Source of the DNA: Streptomyces tsukubensis | Lineage (GTDB): Bacteria; Actinomycetota; Actinomycetes; Streptomycetales; Streptomycetaceae | NCBI RefSeq assembly: GCF_009296025.1 | Contig: NZ_CP045178.1 | Location: forward strand, 6,448,001-6,512,000 | Reading direction: 5' to 3' | DNA length: 64,000 nt | In this document: in pieces, positions 1 through 9,824 of the stretch | How the letters are laid out: every line of letters begins with the position of its first letter | How positions within the stretch are numbered: the first letter of the stretch is position 1 | The notes under the pieces: generated by a model | The model's input: only the letters and a program-made list of their open reading frames with translations | Told to the model about the DNA's origin: nothing | Databases searched by the model: none | Program-made: the position numbers and the translations under genes

Positions 1-2
1 TG

Positions 3-3000
3 GCGTTGGATCTGGCGGTGCGGGCGCTGCGGTCGGGGGAGTGCTCACTCGCTCTCGCCGGTGGCGTCACGGTGATGGCCACACCGCACATTTTCAGCGA
101 GTTCTCCCGGCAGGGCGGCCTGGCCATGGACGGCCGGTGTAAACCGTTCGCGGACGCGGCGGACGGCACCGGCTGGGGTGAGGGCGTCGGTGTGCTGTTG
201 GTGGAGCGGTTGTCGGATGCGCGGCGGAACGGTCGTCGGGTGCTGGCGGTGGTGCGAGGGAGTGCGGTGAACCAGGACGGTGCCAGCAGCGGTCTGACGG
301 CGCCGAATGGTCCGGCGCAGCAGCGGGTGATTCGGCGGGCGTTGGGGTCTGCGGGGTTGTCGGCGGTGGATGTGGACGCGGTGGAGGCGCACGGGACGGG
401 GACCCGGCTGGGGGATCCGATCGAGGCGCAGGCGTTGCTGGCGACGTACGGTCAGGGGCGCGGCGAGGGCCGGCCGTTGTGGTTGGGGTCGGTGAAGTCG
501 AATGTGGGGCATACGCAGGCGGCGGCGGGGGTGGCCGGGGTCATCAAGATGGTGATGGCGATGCGGCACGGTGTGCTGCCCCGGACGTTGCATGTGAACA
601 CGCCGTCGCGGCATGTGGACTGGTCCTCGGGGTCCGTGGAGTTGCTGACACGGGAGCGCACCTGGCCCCAGGGAGATCGCCCGAGGCGTGCGGGGGTGTC
701 TGCTTTCGGGATCAGTGGGACCAATGCCCACGTCATCCTCGAAGAGGCACCCCTGGCGGACACCGGTGAGCCCGAGGTCCCCGCCGCACCGGACACGACA
801 CAGCAGACGCGGCCGCCCGTCATCCCCTGGCTCCTCTCCGCCGAGAGCGCGCGGGGCGTCCGCGCGCAGGCGGAACACCTCGCCGCCCATCTGGCGGATC
901 ACCCGGCACTGGACCCCGTTGACATCGGATTCTCGCTTCTGACGACCCGCGCGAATCTGGACCACCGTGCCGTGATCACCGGGACGGATCGTGCTGCGCT
1001 CACCGAAGCGCTCCGAGCACTGGTGACAGACACCGCAGCGCCTGGCACATACGAGGGCGTGGCCCAGCGGCACGGCCGCCTCGCGGTGATGTTCACCGGA
1101 CAGGGAGCACAGCGTGTGGGCATGGGGCAGCAGTTGTACGCCGCGTTCCCTGTCTTCGCCCAGGAGTTCGACAAGGTGTGCGCGCTGTTCGACGTACGGC
1201 TGGAGCGTCCCCTGCGGCAGGTGATCTGGGCGGAACCGGACAGCGACGACGCGCGGCTCGTCGATGAGACGGTGTTCACCCAGGCGGGGCTCTTCGCGCT
1301 GGAGGTGGCGCTCTTCCGTCTGGCCGAGTCGTGGGGTGTGACACCCGACTTTCTGCTGGGGCATTCGATCGGAGAGATCACGGCGGCCCATGTGGCGGGA
1401 GTGTTCTCACTCGATGACGCCGTGGCCCTGGTCGCCGCGCGGGGTCAGCTGATGCAGGGTCTGCCCTCCGGCGGGACCATGATCTCTCTGCGGGCCGCGG
1501 AGAGCGACATACGTTCCTTGCTCGCCGAATACCCGGATGTCGCCGTCGCGGCAGTGAACAGCCCGTCCTCGCTGGTGATCTCCGGCGAGGAGCGAGCCGT
1601 GACCACGATCGCTCGCCTCGTGAGGGAGAAGGGTGGAAAGGCCAAGCGGCTGAAGGGAAATCGAGCCTTCCACTCCCCCCTTGTGGAGCCGATGCTCGAC
1701 GCGTTCCGCGATGTCGTGGAGGGGCTGTCCTTGACCGCCCCCAAGATCCCCGTCGTGTCGAACCTCACCGGCCGCCCGGCGACACCCGAAGAGATCTGCA
1801 CGCCGGAGTACTGGGTTCGCCACGCTCGGGAAGCCGTGCGCTTCTCCGACTGCGTCCAGTGGCTGTCCGGAAACGGTGTCACCACCCTCCTGGAACTGGG
1901 GCCCGACGGAGTGTTGTCCGGCCTGGCACAGCAGTGCCTCGCCGAAGCCGACAGCACCCAGGTCATCGCGACCTTACGCGCGGCCCGTAGCGAACCCCGG
2001 CTCCTCGTCGAATCCCTGGCCAGGCTCCACGTTCGCGGTGTCAGCGTCGATTGGGCGGGCTTCTTTCCCGGGGCGCGTCGGGTGGGGCTGCCGACGTACG
2101 CGTTCCAGCGGGAGAGGTTCTGGCTGGAGTCCTCGGGTGCGGCGGTGAACGCTGCGGGGCTGGGTGTGTCGGCGGCGGGTCATCCGTTGTTGGCCGCTGC
2201 GGTGAGCCTCGCGGGCGACGAGGCCGCACTGCTGACCGGACGGCTGTCAGCCGAGGAACAGCCGTGGCTGGGCGAACACGAAATTCACGGCTCTCTCATC
2301 GTGCCGGGGACGGCGCTGGTGGAGTTGGCGGTGCGGGCGGGCGATGAGGTCGGTTGCGATGTGGTGGAGGAGCTGACGCTTCGGGCTCCGTTGGTCCTGC
2401 CTCGGCGGGGCGGTGTGCACGTGCAGGTGAGGGTGGGTGCGGCCGACGCTTCCGGTGGTCGTGCGGTGTCTGTGTACGCGCGGGGGGACGAGGGGGAGGC
2501 GGATCGGCCGTGGGTGTGTCACGCGACCGGTGTGGTGACGGCCGGCCGGGCGGCAGCGGCGGACTTCGACTTCAGCGTCTGGCCTCCGAACGGAGCCAGG
2601 AGTGCGGACGTCGACGCGCTTTACGCACGCCTTTCCGAGGCGGGTTACCGCTACGGTCCGGTCTTCCGCGGAGTTCGGGGGGTGTGGCGTCGCGGTGAGG
2701 AGGTCTACGCCGAGGTGGCTCTGCCGCAGCGGGCGCGTGCGGACGCCGGCCGCTTCGGTGTGCACCCGGCTCTCCTCGACGCCGCCCTGCAAACCATCGC
2801 GACCGAAGGGTTCATCGAAGGCAGGCCCGGTGTCCCGTTCGCGTGGCGTGGGGTGTCGGTGTTGGCGGTGGGGGCGGAGTCTCTGCGGGTGAGGTTGGTT
2901 CCTGTGGGGGGTGGTGGGGTGTCGGTGGCGGTCGCGGATGAGGTGGGTGTGCCGGTGGCGGTGGTGGAGTCGTTGGTGCTGCGGCCGATTTCGTCGCGGC

Positions 3001-6000
3001 AGGTGAGTGGGGGTTTGCCTGGGGGTGAGGGGTCGCTGTTCGCGGTGGAGTGGTCGCGTGTGCCGGTTTCTGTGGAGGCGGAGGCGGAGGCGGAGTCCGG
3101 TGCGGAGGCGGATGAGGGGTCCGTTGCGGCTGCGGATTCCGGTGCGTATGCGGTGGATGCGTCGGGTGTGGGTGTGGGTGTGGGTGTGAGTGGGGTTGGT
3201 TCGGATTGGGTGGTGGTGGAGGGGGCGGTTGTGTCGGGGCCGGGGCCGGGGCCGGGGCCGGGGCCGGGGTCGGGGCGGGGGTCGGTGTCGGGGTTGGGTG
3301 TGGTGTCGGGGTTGGGTGTGGTGTCGGGGTTGGTGGGTGTGCGGCGGTTTGTGAGTGTGGGTGCTGTGGTGGGGGCGGTTGAGGCGGGGGAGTTGGCGGG
3401 GGTGCCGTCGGTGGTGGTGCTGCCGTGGGTGTCGGAGTTGGTGGGTGGTGTGGCGGGTGTGGTGCGGCGGTCGGTGGGTGGGTTGTTGGAGGTGTTGCGG
3501 TCGTGGTTGGCGGATGAGCGGTTTGGCTTGTCGCGGCTGGTGGTGGTGACGCGGGGTGCGGTGGGGGTGGGGGTGGATGAGGATGTCCCCGGTTTGGTGG
3601 ATGCGGGGGTGTGGGGGTTGGTGCGTTCGGCGCAGGCTGAGCATCCGGGGCGGTTCGTGTTGGTGGACACGGATGGTGCGGAGGCCTCCGCGCGGGTGCT
3701 GCCGTCCGCGTTGGCGGTGGGGGAACCGCAGCTCGCTCTGCGCGCCGGGGCCGTCCTGACCCCACACCTGACACGCACCACACCACCGACCGAACACGGC
3801 ACTCCCGACTTCGGTGGGGGGACGGTGTTGGTGACGGGTGGTACGGGGGCGTTGGGTGGTGTGGTGGCGCGGCATTTGGTGGCTGAGTGTGGTGTGCGGG
3901 ATGTGGTGTTGGTCAGTCGGGGTGGGGCGGCTGCGGTGGGTGCGGTGGAGTTGCGGGAGGAGCTTGTGGGGTTGGGGGCGGGGGTGCGGGTTGTGGCGTG
4001 TGATGTGGGTGATCGTGCGTCGGTGGTGGGGTTGTTGGAGGGGGTGTGTCGTGAGGGTCGGTTGACGGGTGTGGTGCATGCGGCGGGGGTGTTGGACGAC
4101 GGTGTGTTGGAGTCGTTGTCGGTGGAGCGGGTGGAGCGGGTGTTGCGGCCGAAGGTGGATGGGGCGGTGTTTTTGCATGAGTTGACGTTGGGGATGGATT
4201 TGTCGGCGTTTGTGTTGTTCTCTTCGGTGGCGGGGGTGTTGGGGAATGCGGGGCAGGGGAATTATGCGGCGGCTAATGCGTTCTTGGATGCTCTGGCGCA
4301 GCGTCGGCGTGCTGGTGGGTTGCCGGGTGTGTCGTTGGCGTGGGGGTTGTGGGGGCGACGTGGTGGGTTGACCGGGGGTTTGGGGGCTGTGGATGTGGCG
4401 CGGTTGGGGCGGTCGGGGATTCTGCCGATGGGGACGGGGGAGGCGCTGGGGTTGTTCGATGTGGCGCTGGGTGGGGAGCGGGCGTTGGTGGTGCCGGTCC
4501 GCTTCGATCGGGCGGCCGCGTCGGCGGGTGTGGGTGTGGGTGTGGGTGGGGAGGTGTCGTCGATGGTGCGGGGGGTGTCGCGTTCCCCGGGTCGGCGTGC
4601 CGCCACCAATGACAGTGGCCGGATCGGAGTATCCGAACTGACCCGACACCTCACAGGACTGTCGGAGAGCGAACAGTACGAGTATCTGGTGAACCTCATC
4701 ACCAGCAGTACCGGCATGGTGCTCGGTTACCTGGAGCCTGCCACCGTCGAAGTGGAGCGGTCGTTCAAGGACCTGGGCTTCGATTCCCTGACATCCGTCG
4801 AGATGCGCAACCGGCTGAACGAAGTGACCGGATTGCGGCTTCCCGCGACCCTCCTGTTCGACTACTCGACGCCCGCGGCGTTGGCCGAGTATCTGCGTAC
4901 GGAGATCAGTGGTCGGCGCACGGTGGCTGAGGCGCTGCCGCCGACGGCGCCGTCCTCCGCCGGGGCCGAGGAGCCGATCGCGATTGTGGGGATGGCGTGC
5001 CGGTTTCCGGGGGGTGTGGGCTCGCCGGAGGAGTTGTGGCGGTTGGTGGCGGGTGCGGGGGACGCGGTGTCTGAGTTCCCGGTCGATCGGGGCTGGGATC
5101 TGGCGGGGTTGTTCGACGCGGACCCTGATCGTGCGGGGACGAGTTACACGCGCCACGGCGGGTTTCTGCACGAGGCCGCTGAGTTCGACGCCGAGCTGTT
5201 CGGGATTTCTCCGCGTGAGGCGGTGGCGATGGATCCTCAGCAGCGGTTGTTGCTGGAGACCTCGTGGGAGGCGCTGGAGCACGCGGGTATCGATCCGTCG
5301 TCGTTGCACGGCTCCCACACCGGAGTCTTCACCGGCCTGGCCCACCACGACTACGGCTCCATCGCCTCCTCGGCACCCACGGACCTGGAGGGCTACCTCG
5401 GTACCGGCGGTTCTCCCAGTGTCGCCTCGGGGCGAGTCGCCTACACGTTCGGACTCCAGGGCCCGGCGTTGACGGTGGACACGGCGTGTTCCTCGTCGTT
5501 GGTGGCGTTGCATCTGGCGGTGCGGGCGCTGCGGTCGGGGGAGTGCTCACTCGCTCTCGCCGGTGGCGCGACGGTCATGGCCACGGCGCAGATGTTCACG
5601 GAGTTCTCCCGGCAGCGGGGGTTGTCGGTGGATGGTCGGTGCAAGGCGTTCGCGGACGCGGCGGACGGGGTGGGGTGGGGTGAGGGCGTCGGTGTGCTGT
5701 TGGTGGAGCGGTTGTCGGATGCGCGGCGGAACGGTCGTCGGGTGCTGGCGGTGGTGCGGGGAAGCGCGGTGAATCAGGATGGCGCGTCGAACGGGTTGAC
5801 GGCGCCGAATGGTCCGGCGCAGCAGCGGGTGATTCGGCAGGCGTTGGGGGCGGCGCGGTTGTCGGCGGTGGATGTGGACGTGGTGGAGGCGCACGGGACG
5901 GGGACCCGGCTGGGGGATCCGATCGAGGCGCAGGCGTTGCTGGCGACGTACGGTCAGGGCCGCAGCGAGGGCCGGCCGTTGTGGTTGGGGTCGGTGAAGT

Positions 6001-9000
6001 CGAATGTGGGGCATACGCAGGCGGCGGCGGGGGTGGCCGGGGTCATCAAGATGGTGATGGCGATGCGGCACGGTGTGCTGCCCAGGACGTTGCATGTGGA
6101 TGTGCCGTCGCGGCATGTGGACTGGTCCTCGGGGTCCGTGGAGTTGCTGACACGGGAGCGTGCGTGGCCTCGGGGTGATCGTCCGCGCCGAGCGGGGGTG
6201 TCGGCATTCGGGATCAGCGGGACCAACGCCCACGTCATCCTCGAAGAAGCACCCCTGCCGGACACCGCACCGGCGAGCGGACGCCCTCTGCCCACGTCGC
6301 CCCTACCGGTGGTCCTGTCGGCGATGACAGAGGAAGGGCTGCGCGCCCAGGCCCGACGGCTCCATCGGGCGCTGGAGCACACGCAGGAACCGAACCTGGC
6401 AGACCTCGCCTTCTCCCAGGCGACCTGCCGGTCCCCGCTCGGCCACAGGGCAGCCGTGCTCGCCCACCACATCGACGACCTACGACAAGGAGTCGCCGCC
6501 CTTGAATCGGGCGACCCCCGCGCCAACGTGGTCACGGGAACGATCGAATCTCGCGGCAGGACGGCGGTCCTCTTCACCGGCCAGGGGGCCCAGCACGTCG
6601 GCATGGGGCAGGAGTTGTACGACGCGTTTCCCGTCTTCGCCCAGGCGCTCGACGGAGTCTGCTCCGCGTTCGACCCGCACCTGGACCGCCCGCTGCGGGA
6701 GGTCATGTGGACCGACGCGGGGTTGCTGGACCGAACGGCGTACACGCAGGCCGGCCTCTTCGCGCTCGAAGTGGCCCTCTTCCGGCTCGCGGAATCCTGG
6801 GGCGTCAAGGCGGATCACCTGATCGGACACTCGATCGGCGAAGTCGTGGCGGCGCACGTGTCAGCCGTCCTCACCTTGGAGGACGCAGTCGCCCTCGTCG
6901 CCGCACGTGGCCGCCTCATGCAGGCGTTACCGTCGGGGGGCGCGATGGTGGCGGTTCAGGCCACGGAGGAAGAGGTCCTGCCCTTGCTGACCGACCGGGT
7001 CAGCGTGGCGGCGGTCAACGGCCCGACGTCCGTGGTGATCTCCGGCGACGAGGACGCGACACGGAGGATCGCTGGGCTGTTCCAGGACCAAGGACGTCGG
7101 ATCAAGCGGCTGCGGGTGAGCCATGCCTTCCACTCACCGCGGATGGAACCCATGCTCGACGAGTTCCGACGGGCGGTGGAAAACCTGGAGTTCGCGGCTC
7201 CGAAGGTGGCTGTGATCTCCAATATCACAGGAGAGCCGGCGACGGCGGAGCAGTTGTGCTCCCCCGAGTACTGGGTGCGGCACGTGCGCGAGGCGGTGCG
7301 GTTCCACGACGGCATGAGGACACTGGAAGCCGAGGGGGTCGGGACGTTCCTGGAACTCGGGCCGGACGCCGTGCTCTCGGCGATGGGCGAGGACTGCCTG
7401 AGCGCAACCGGCACCGGCGGCGCGGTCATCCCCGTACTGCGGGCCGGCCTGCCAGAGGTGACGTGCCTGGCCGCGGCGGTCGCACACCTCCATACCAGGG
7501 GCGTACGTGTCGATTGGCACGCGTACTTGCAGCGTTACCGGCCCAGGTGGGTGGATCTGCCGACGTACGCCTTCCAGCGCCAGAGGTATTGGATCGACGA
7601 CAAAGGTTCCTCGGATGCTCCTGGCGGGCCGGTCGCCGCCTACCAGACGCGCTTCTGGGAGGCGGTGGAGAACGAGGATCTCCAGGCGCTGGCGAGCGAA
7701 CTCGGCGTTGGCGCCGAGCACCAGCGCACCGCGCTGAGTACTGCTCTGCCTCAGCTTTCGGCCTGGTATCGCCGCCGCCGCGAGCTGGTCTCTGTGGAGG
7801 GCCTGCGCTATCGGGACAGCTGGCAGCCCGCGCGCGTCCAGCACGCGGAAGCGGCACCGGGCCGGTGGCTCCTCATCACCTCCGTGACAGCGCCGGTCGC
7901 GGAGACCGTGCGGGCCCTGACCGGCGCCATGCACAGCCGGGGCATCCAGGCGGCCACCCTCGCCGTGGACGTGGCGGCGGCGGACCGTGCGCGCCTGTGT
8001 GAGGACGTGCGGGCGGCCTTCGCCGAGGGTCCTCCCGTGACGGGGGTGGTCTCCCTGCTGCCGCTGGACGAGTCCCCGCATCCGGAACATCCGAGCATCC
8101 CGGCGGCGCTGGCGGCGACCATGGTATTGACCCAGGCACTGAACGACGCCGACGTGGAATCCGCACTGTGGTCCCTGACACGGGGCGCCGTGACCACCGG
8201 CCGAGGGGATCCGCTCGATCACCCGGTCCAGGCCCACGTGTGGGGATTCGGCCGTGCCGTCCGGGCGGAGCAGCCCGACCGCTGGAGTGGCACGATCGAC
8301 CTGCCCGGCGAGATGGACGCGCAGAACTGGGACCGCCTGGTCGATGCCCTGTCCGGCGCTCACACCGAAGACCAACTGGCCCTGCGACCCACCGGGTTGT
8401 TCGTCCGCAGGTTGGTACGGGCGCACAGCGGCTCGTCGCCCGGGACCGGGTGGAAGCCCGAAGGAACCGTCCTGGTGACCGGCGGCACTGGCGCGGTGGG
8501 CGCACACGTCGCACGCTGGCTGGCCAAGGCGGGAGCGCCCCACCTGCTCCTGGCCGGCCGCCGGGGGCCGGATGCACCCGGAGCTGCGGCACTGGAGGCC
8601 GAACTGCGTGCGTGGGGCAGCCGGGTGTCCGTGGTGGCCTGTGATGTGGCGGATCGTGACGCCCTGGCGGCGATGTTGGGCGACATCCCCGAGGATCTCC
8701 CGCTGACCGCCGTGCTGCACGCGGCGGGGGCGATCGACGACGGGATCACCGACTTCCTGACCACGGAGAGCCTCGCGCGAACCCTGCGCCCGAAAGCGCG
8801 GGCCGCCCGGAATCTGCACGAGCTGACGAGGAATATGGATCTGTCCGCCTTCGTTCTCTTCTCGTCGATCTCAGGCAGCCTCGGTAGCGCCGGGCAGGCG
8901 AACTACGCCGCCGCCAACGCGTATCTCGACGCGCTCGCCGAGCACCGAAAGGCTCTCGACCTGCCCGCCACCTCGATCGCCTGGGGAGCGTGGGACGGAG

Positions 9001-9773
9001 GCGGGCTCGCGACGGGCACGGAGGCCGCCGCGGACCAGCTCCGGCATACGGGAGTCCTCGCCATGGCACCCGACCTCGCGGTGAGGGCGCTGCAACAAGC
9101 GCTGGACCTGCGGGAGACCTGTCTCGTCGTGGCCAACGTCGACTGGGACCGGTTCGCACAGAGCGCCGCCGCTGCCGGGCGCCCCAGCTCCTCGATCGCC
9201 GAGCTCACGGAAGTACGCCAGGACGACTGGTCCGATCCGGCGCGGGCGAACGCCGGGCCGGCCGGGAGCACCGGCGTGCGGGCCCGCCTCGCCGAACTGC
9301 CGGAGTCCGAGCAGCACGAGATGCTCCTCGACCTCGTACGCGGCCACGCGGCAGCGGTGCTCGGACATGACACCCAGCAGGCCGTGCACGCGGATCGGGT
9401 CTTCCGTGACCTCGGCTTCGACTCTCTGGGAGCGGTCCAGCTGCGCAACCGACTGAGGGCAGCTGTCGGTACGAGCCTGCCGACGGCCGTCCTCTTCGAC
9501 CACCCGACGCCCAGGGCCCTCGCGGACCATCTGCACCGCGAGCTGGGTCTGGCCGGCGCGGACAGGTCGCTGGCGCACTTGGAGCGGCTGGAAGCGGACC
9601 TGGTCGGCCAGGAGTTGAGCGATGAAGCGAGCGCTTCGATGGTCGCCCGGCTCGAAACGCTGCTGGCCAGGCTCACGGGTGCGCCGGAGCGAGGGGACGC
9701 CGCCACCGAACTCACGACAGCCACACCAGAAGAGCTGTTCGACTACATCGACAAGAAAATACGGCGCAGCTGA
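3..9773 (+). CDS. Modular type I polyketide synthase, two modules (5' partial)
   Basis: The window opens inside the KS of the first visible module, so the gene is truncated on its left side. Domains by nucleotide position: partial KS (to about 745; HGTGT near 388, NVGHT near 500), AT (about 1085-1960), DH (about 2180-2990), KR (NADPH motif TGGTGALGG near 3835), ACP (LGFDSL near 4770); then KS (about 4975-6235, TACSSSL near 5480), AT (about 6560-7420), KR (near 8475), ACP (LGFDSL near 9412) and a C-terminal docking segment ending EELFDYIDKKIRRS. Both ATs carry GHSIGE and an xAFH motif (RAFH, HAFH), which by family rules means malonyl-CoA. The DH keeps HxxxGxxxxP (near 2276) and DxxxQ (near 2776), so it should be active. 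Both KRs have the Asp-Asp B-type motif (LDD, IDD) plus catalytic Ser, Tyr and Asn. Predicted outcome: one double bond, then one D-configured hydroxyl. Confidence 0.96.
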   Translation, partial: ALDLAVRALRSGECSLALAGGVTVMATPHIFSEFSRQGGLAMDGRCKPFADAADGTGWGEGVGVLLVERLSDARRNGRRVLAVVRGSAVNQDGASSGLTAPNGPAQQRVIRRALGSAGLSAVDVDAVEAHGTGTRLGDPIEAQALLATYGQGRGEGRPLWLGSVKSNVGHTQAAAGVAGVIKMVMAMRHGVLPRTLHVNTPSRHVDWSSGSVELLTRERTWPQGDRPRRAGVSAFGISGTNAHVILEEAPLADTGEPEVPAAPDTTQQTRPPVIPWLLSAESARGVRAQAEHLAAHLADHPALDPVDIGFSLLTTRANLDHRAVITGTDRAALTEALRALVTDTAAPGTYEGVAQRHGRLAVMFTGQGAQRVGMGQQLYAAFPVFAQEFDKVCALFDVRLERPLRQVIWAEPDSDDARLVDETVFTQAGLFALEVALFRLAESWGVTPDFLLGHSIGEITAAHVAGVFSLDDAVALVAARGQLMQGLPSGGTMISLRAAESDIRSLLAEYPDVAVAAVNSPSSLVISGEERAVTTIARLVREKGGKAKRLKGNRAFHSPLVEPMLDAFRDVVEGLSLTAPKIPVVSNLTGRPATPEEICTPEYWVRHAREAVRFSDCVQWLSGNGVTTLLELGPDGVLSGLAQQCLAEADSTQVIATLRAARSEPRLLVESLARLHVRGVSVDWAGFFPGARRVGLPTYAFQRERFWLESSGAAVNAAGLGVSAAGHPLLAAAVSLAGDEAALLTGRLSAEEQPWLGEHEIHGSLIVPGTALVELAVRAGDEVGCDVVEELTLRAPLVLPRRGGVHVQVRVGAADASGGRAVSVYARGDEGEADRPWVCHATGVVTAGRAAAADFDFSVWPPNGARSADVDALYARLSEAGYRYGPVFRGVRGVWRRGEEVYAEVALPQRARADAGRFGVHPALLDAALQTIATEGFIEGRPGVPFAWRGVSVLAVGAESLRVRLVPVGGGGVSVAVADEVGVPVAVVESLVLRPISSRQVSGGLPGGEGSLFAVEWSRVPVSVEAEAEAESGAEADEGSVAAADSGAYAVDASGVGVGVGVSGVGSDWVVVEGAVVSGPGPGPGPGPGSGRGSVSGLGVVSGLGVVSGLVGVRRFVSVGAVVGAVEAGELAGVPSVVVLPWVSELVGGVAGVVRRSVGGLLEVLRSWLADERFGLSRLVVVTRGAVGVGVDEDVPGLVDAGVWGLVRSAQAEHPGRFVLVDTDGAEASARVLPSALAVGEPQLALRAGAVLTPHLTRTTPPTEHGTPDFGGGTVLVTGGTGALGGVVARHLVAECGVRDVVLVSRGGAAAVGAVELREELVGLGAGVRVVACDVGDRASVVGLLEGVCREGRLTGVVHAAGVLDDGVLESLSVERVERVLRPKVDGAVFLHELTLGMDLSAFVLFSSVAGVLGNAGQGNYAAANAFLDALAQRRRAGGLPGVSLAWGLWGRRGGLTGGLGAVDVARLGRSGILPMGTGEALGLFDVALGGERALVVPVRFDRAAASAGVGVGVGGEVSSMVRGVSRSPGRRAATNDSGRIGVSELTRHLTGLSESEQYEYLVNLITSSTGMVLGYLEPATVEVERSFKDLGFDSLTSVEMRNRLNEVTGLRLPATLLFDYSTPAALAEYLRTEISGRRTVAEALPPTAPSSAGAEEPIAIVGMACRFPGGVGSPEELWRLVAGAGDAVSEFPVDRGWDLAGLFDADPDRAGTSYTRHGGFLHEAAEFDAELFGISPREAVAMDPQQRLLLETSWEALEHAGIDPSSLHGSHTGVFTGLAHHDYGSIASSAPTDLEGYLGTGGSPSVASGRVAYTFGLQGPALTVDTACSSSLVALHLAVRALRSGECSLALAGGATVMATAQMFTEFSRQRGLSVDGRCKAFADAADGVGWGEGVGVLLVERLSDARRNGRRVLAVVRGSAVNQDGASNGLTAPNGPAQQRVIRQALGAARLSAVDVDVVEAHGTGTRLGDPIEAQALLATYGQGRSEGRPLWLGSVKSNVGHTQAAAGVAGVIKMVMAMRHGVLPRTLHVDVPSRHVDWSSGSVELLTRERAWPRGDRPRRAGVSAFGISGTNAHVILEEAPLPDTAPASGRPLPTSPLPVVLSAMTEEGLRAQARRLHRALEHTQEPNLADLAFSQATCRSPLGHRAAVLAHHIDDLRQGVAALESGDPRANVVTGTIESRGRTAVLFTGQGAQHVGMGQELYDAFPVFAQALDGVCSAFDPHLDRPLREVMWTDAGLLDRTAYTQAGLFALEVALFRLAESWGVKADHLIGHSIGEVVAAHVSAVLTLEDAVALVAARGRLMQALPSGGAMVAVQATEEEVLPLLTDRVSVAAVNGPTSVVISGDEDATRRIAGLFQDQGRRIKRLRVSHAFHSPRMEPMLDEFRRAVENLEFAAPKVAVISNITGEPATAEQLCSPEYWVRHVREAVRFHDGMRTLEAEGVGTFLELGPDAVLSAMGEDCLSATGTGGAVIPVLRAGLPEVTCLAAAVAHLHTRGVRVDWHAYLQRYRPRWVDLPTYAFQRQRYWIDDKGSSDAPGGPVAAYQTRFWEAVENEDLQALASELGVGAEHQRTALSTALPQLSAWYRRRRELVSVEGLRYRDSWQPARVQHAEAAPGRWLLITSVTAPVAETVRALTGAMHSRGIQAATLAVDVAAADRARLCEDVRAAFAEGPPVTGVVSLLPLDESPHPEHPSIPAALAATMVLTQALNDADVESALWSLTRGAVTTGRGDPLDHPVQAHVWGFGRAVRAEQPDRWSGTIDLPGEMDAQNWDRLVDALSGAHTEDQLALRPTGLFVRRLVRAHSGSSPGTGWKPEGTVLVTGGTGAVGAHVARWLAKAGAPHLLLAGRRGPDAPGAAALEAELRAWGSRVSVVACDVADRDALAAMLGDIPEDLPLTAVLHAAGAIDDGITDFLTTESLARTLRPKARAARNLHELTRNMDLSAFVLFSSISGSLGSAGQANYAAANAYLDALAEHRKALDLPATSIAWGAWDGGGLATGTEAAADQLRHTGVLAMAPDLAVRALQQALDLRETCLVVANVDWDRFAQSAAAAGRPSSSIAELTEVRQDDWSDPARANAGPAGSTGVRARLAELPESEQHEMLLDLVRGHAAAVLGHDTQQAVHADRVFRDLGFDSLGAVQLRNRLRAAVGTSLPTAVLFDHPTPRALADHLHRELGLAGADRSLAHLERLEADLVGQELSDEASASMVARLETLLARLTGAPERGDAATELTTATPEELFDYIDKKIRRS

Positions 9774-9824
9774 ACCCACACATGTGACCACACGGCTACA
9801 CCACCCGAATCAGGTGACGTTCCC

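Noticed and set aside
2247..5513. 1088-residue open frame antisense to the PKS
   Set aside because: Arg/His/Pro-rich, low-complexity product with no domain; a mirror of G-rich PKS codons. The PKS frame has full domain structure.
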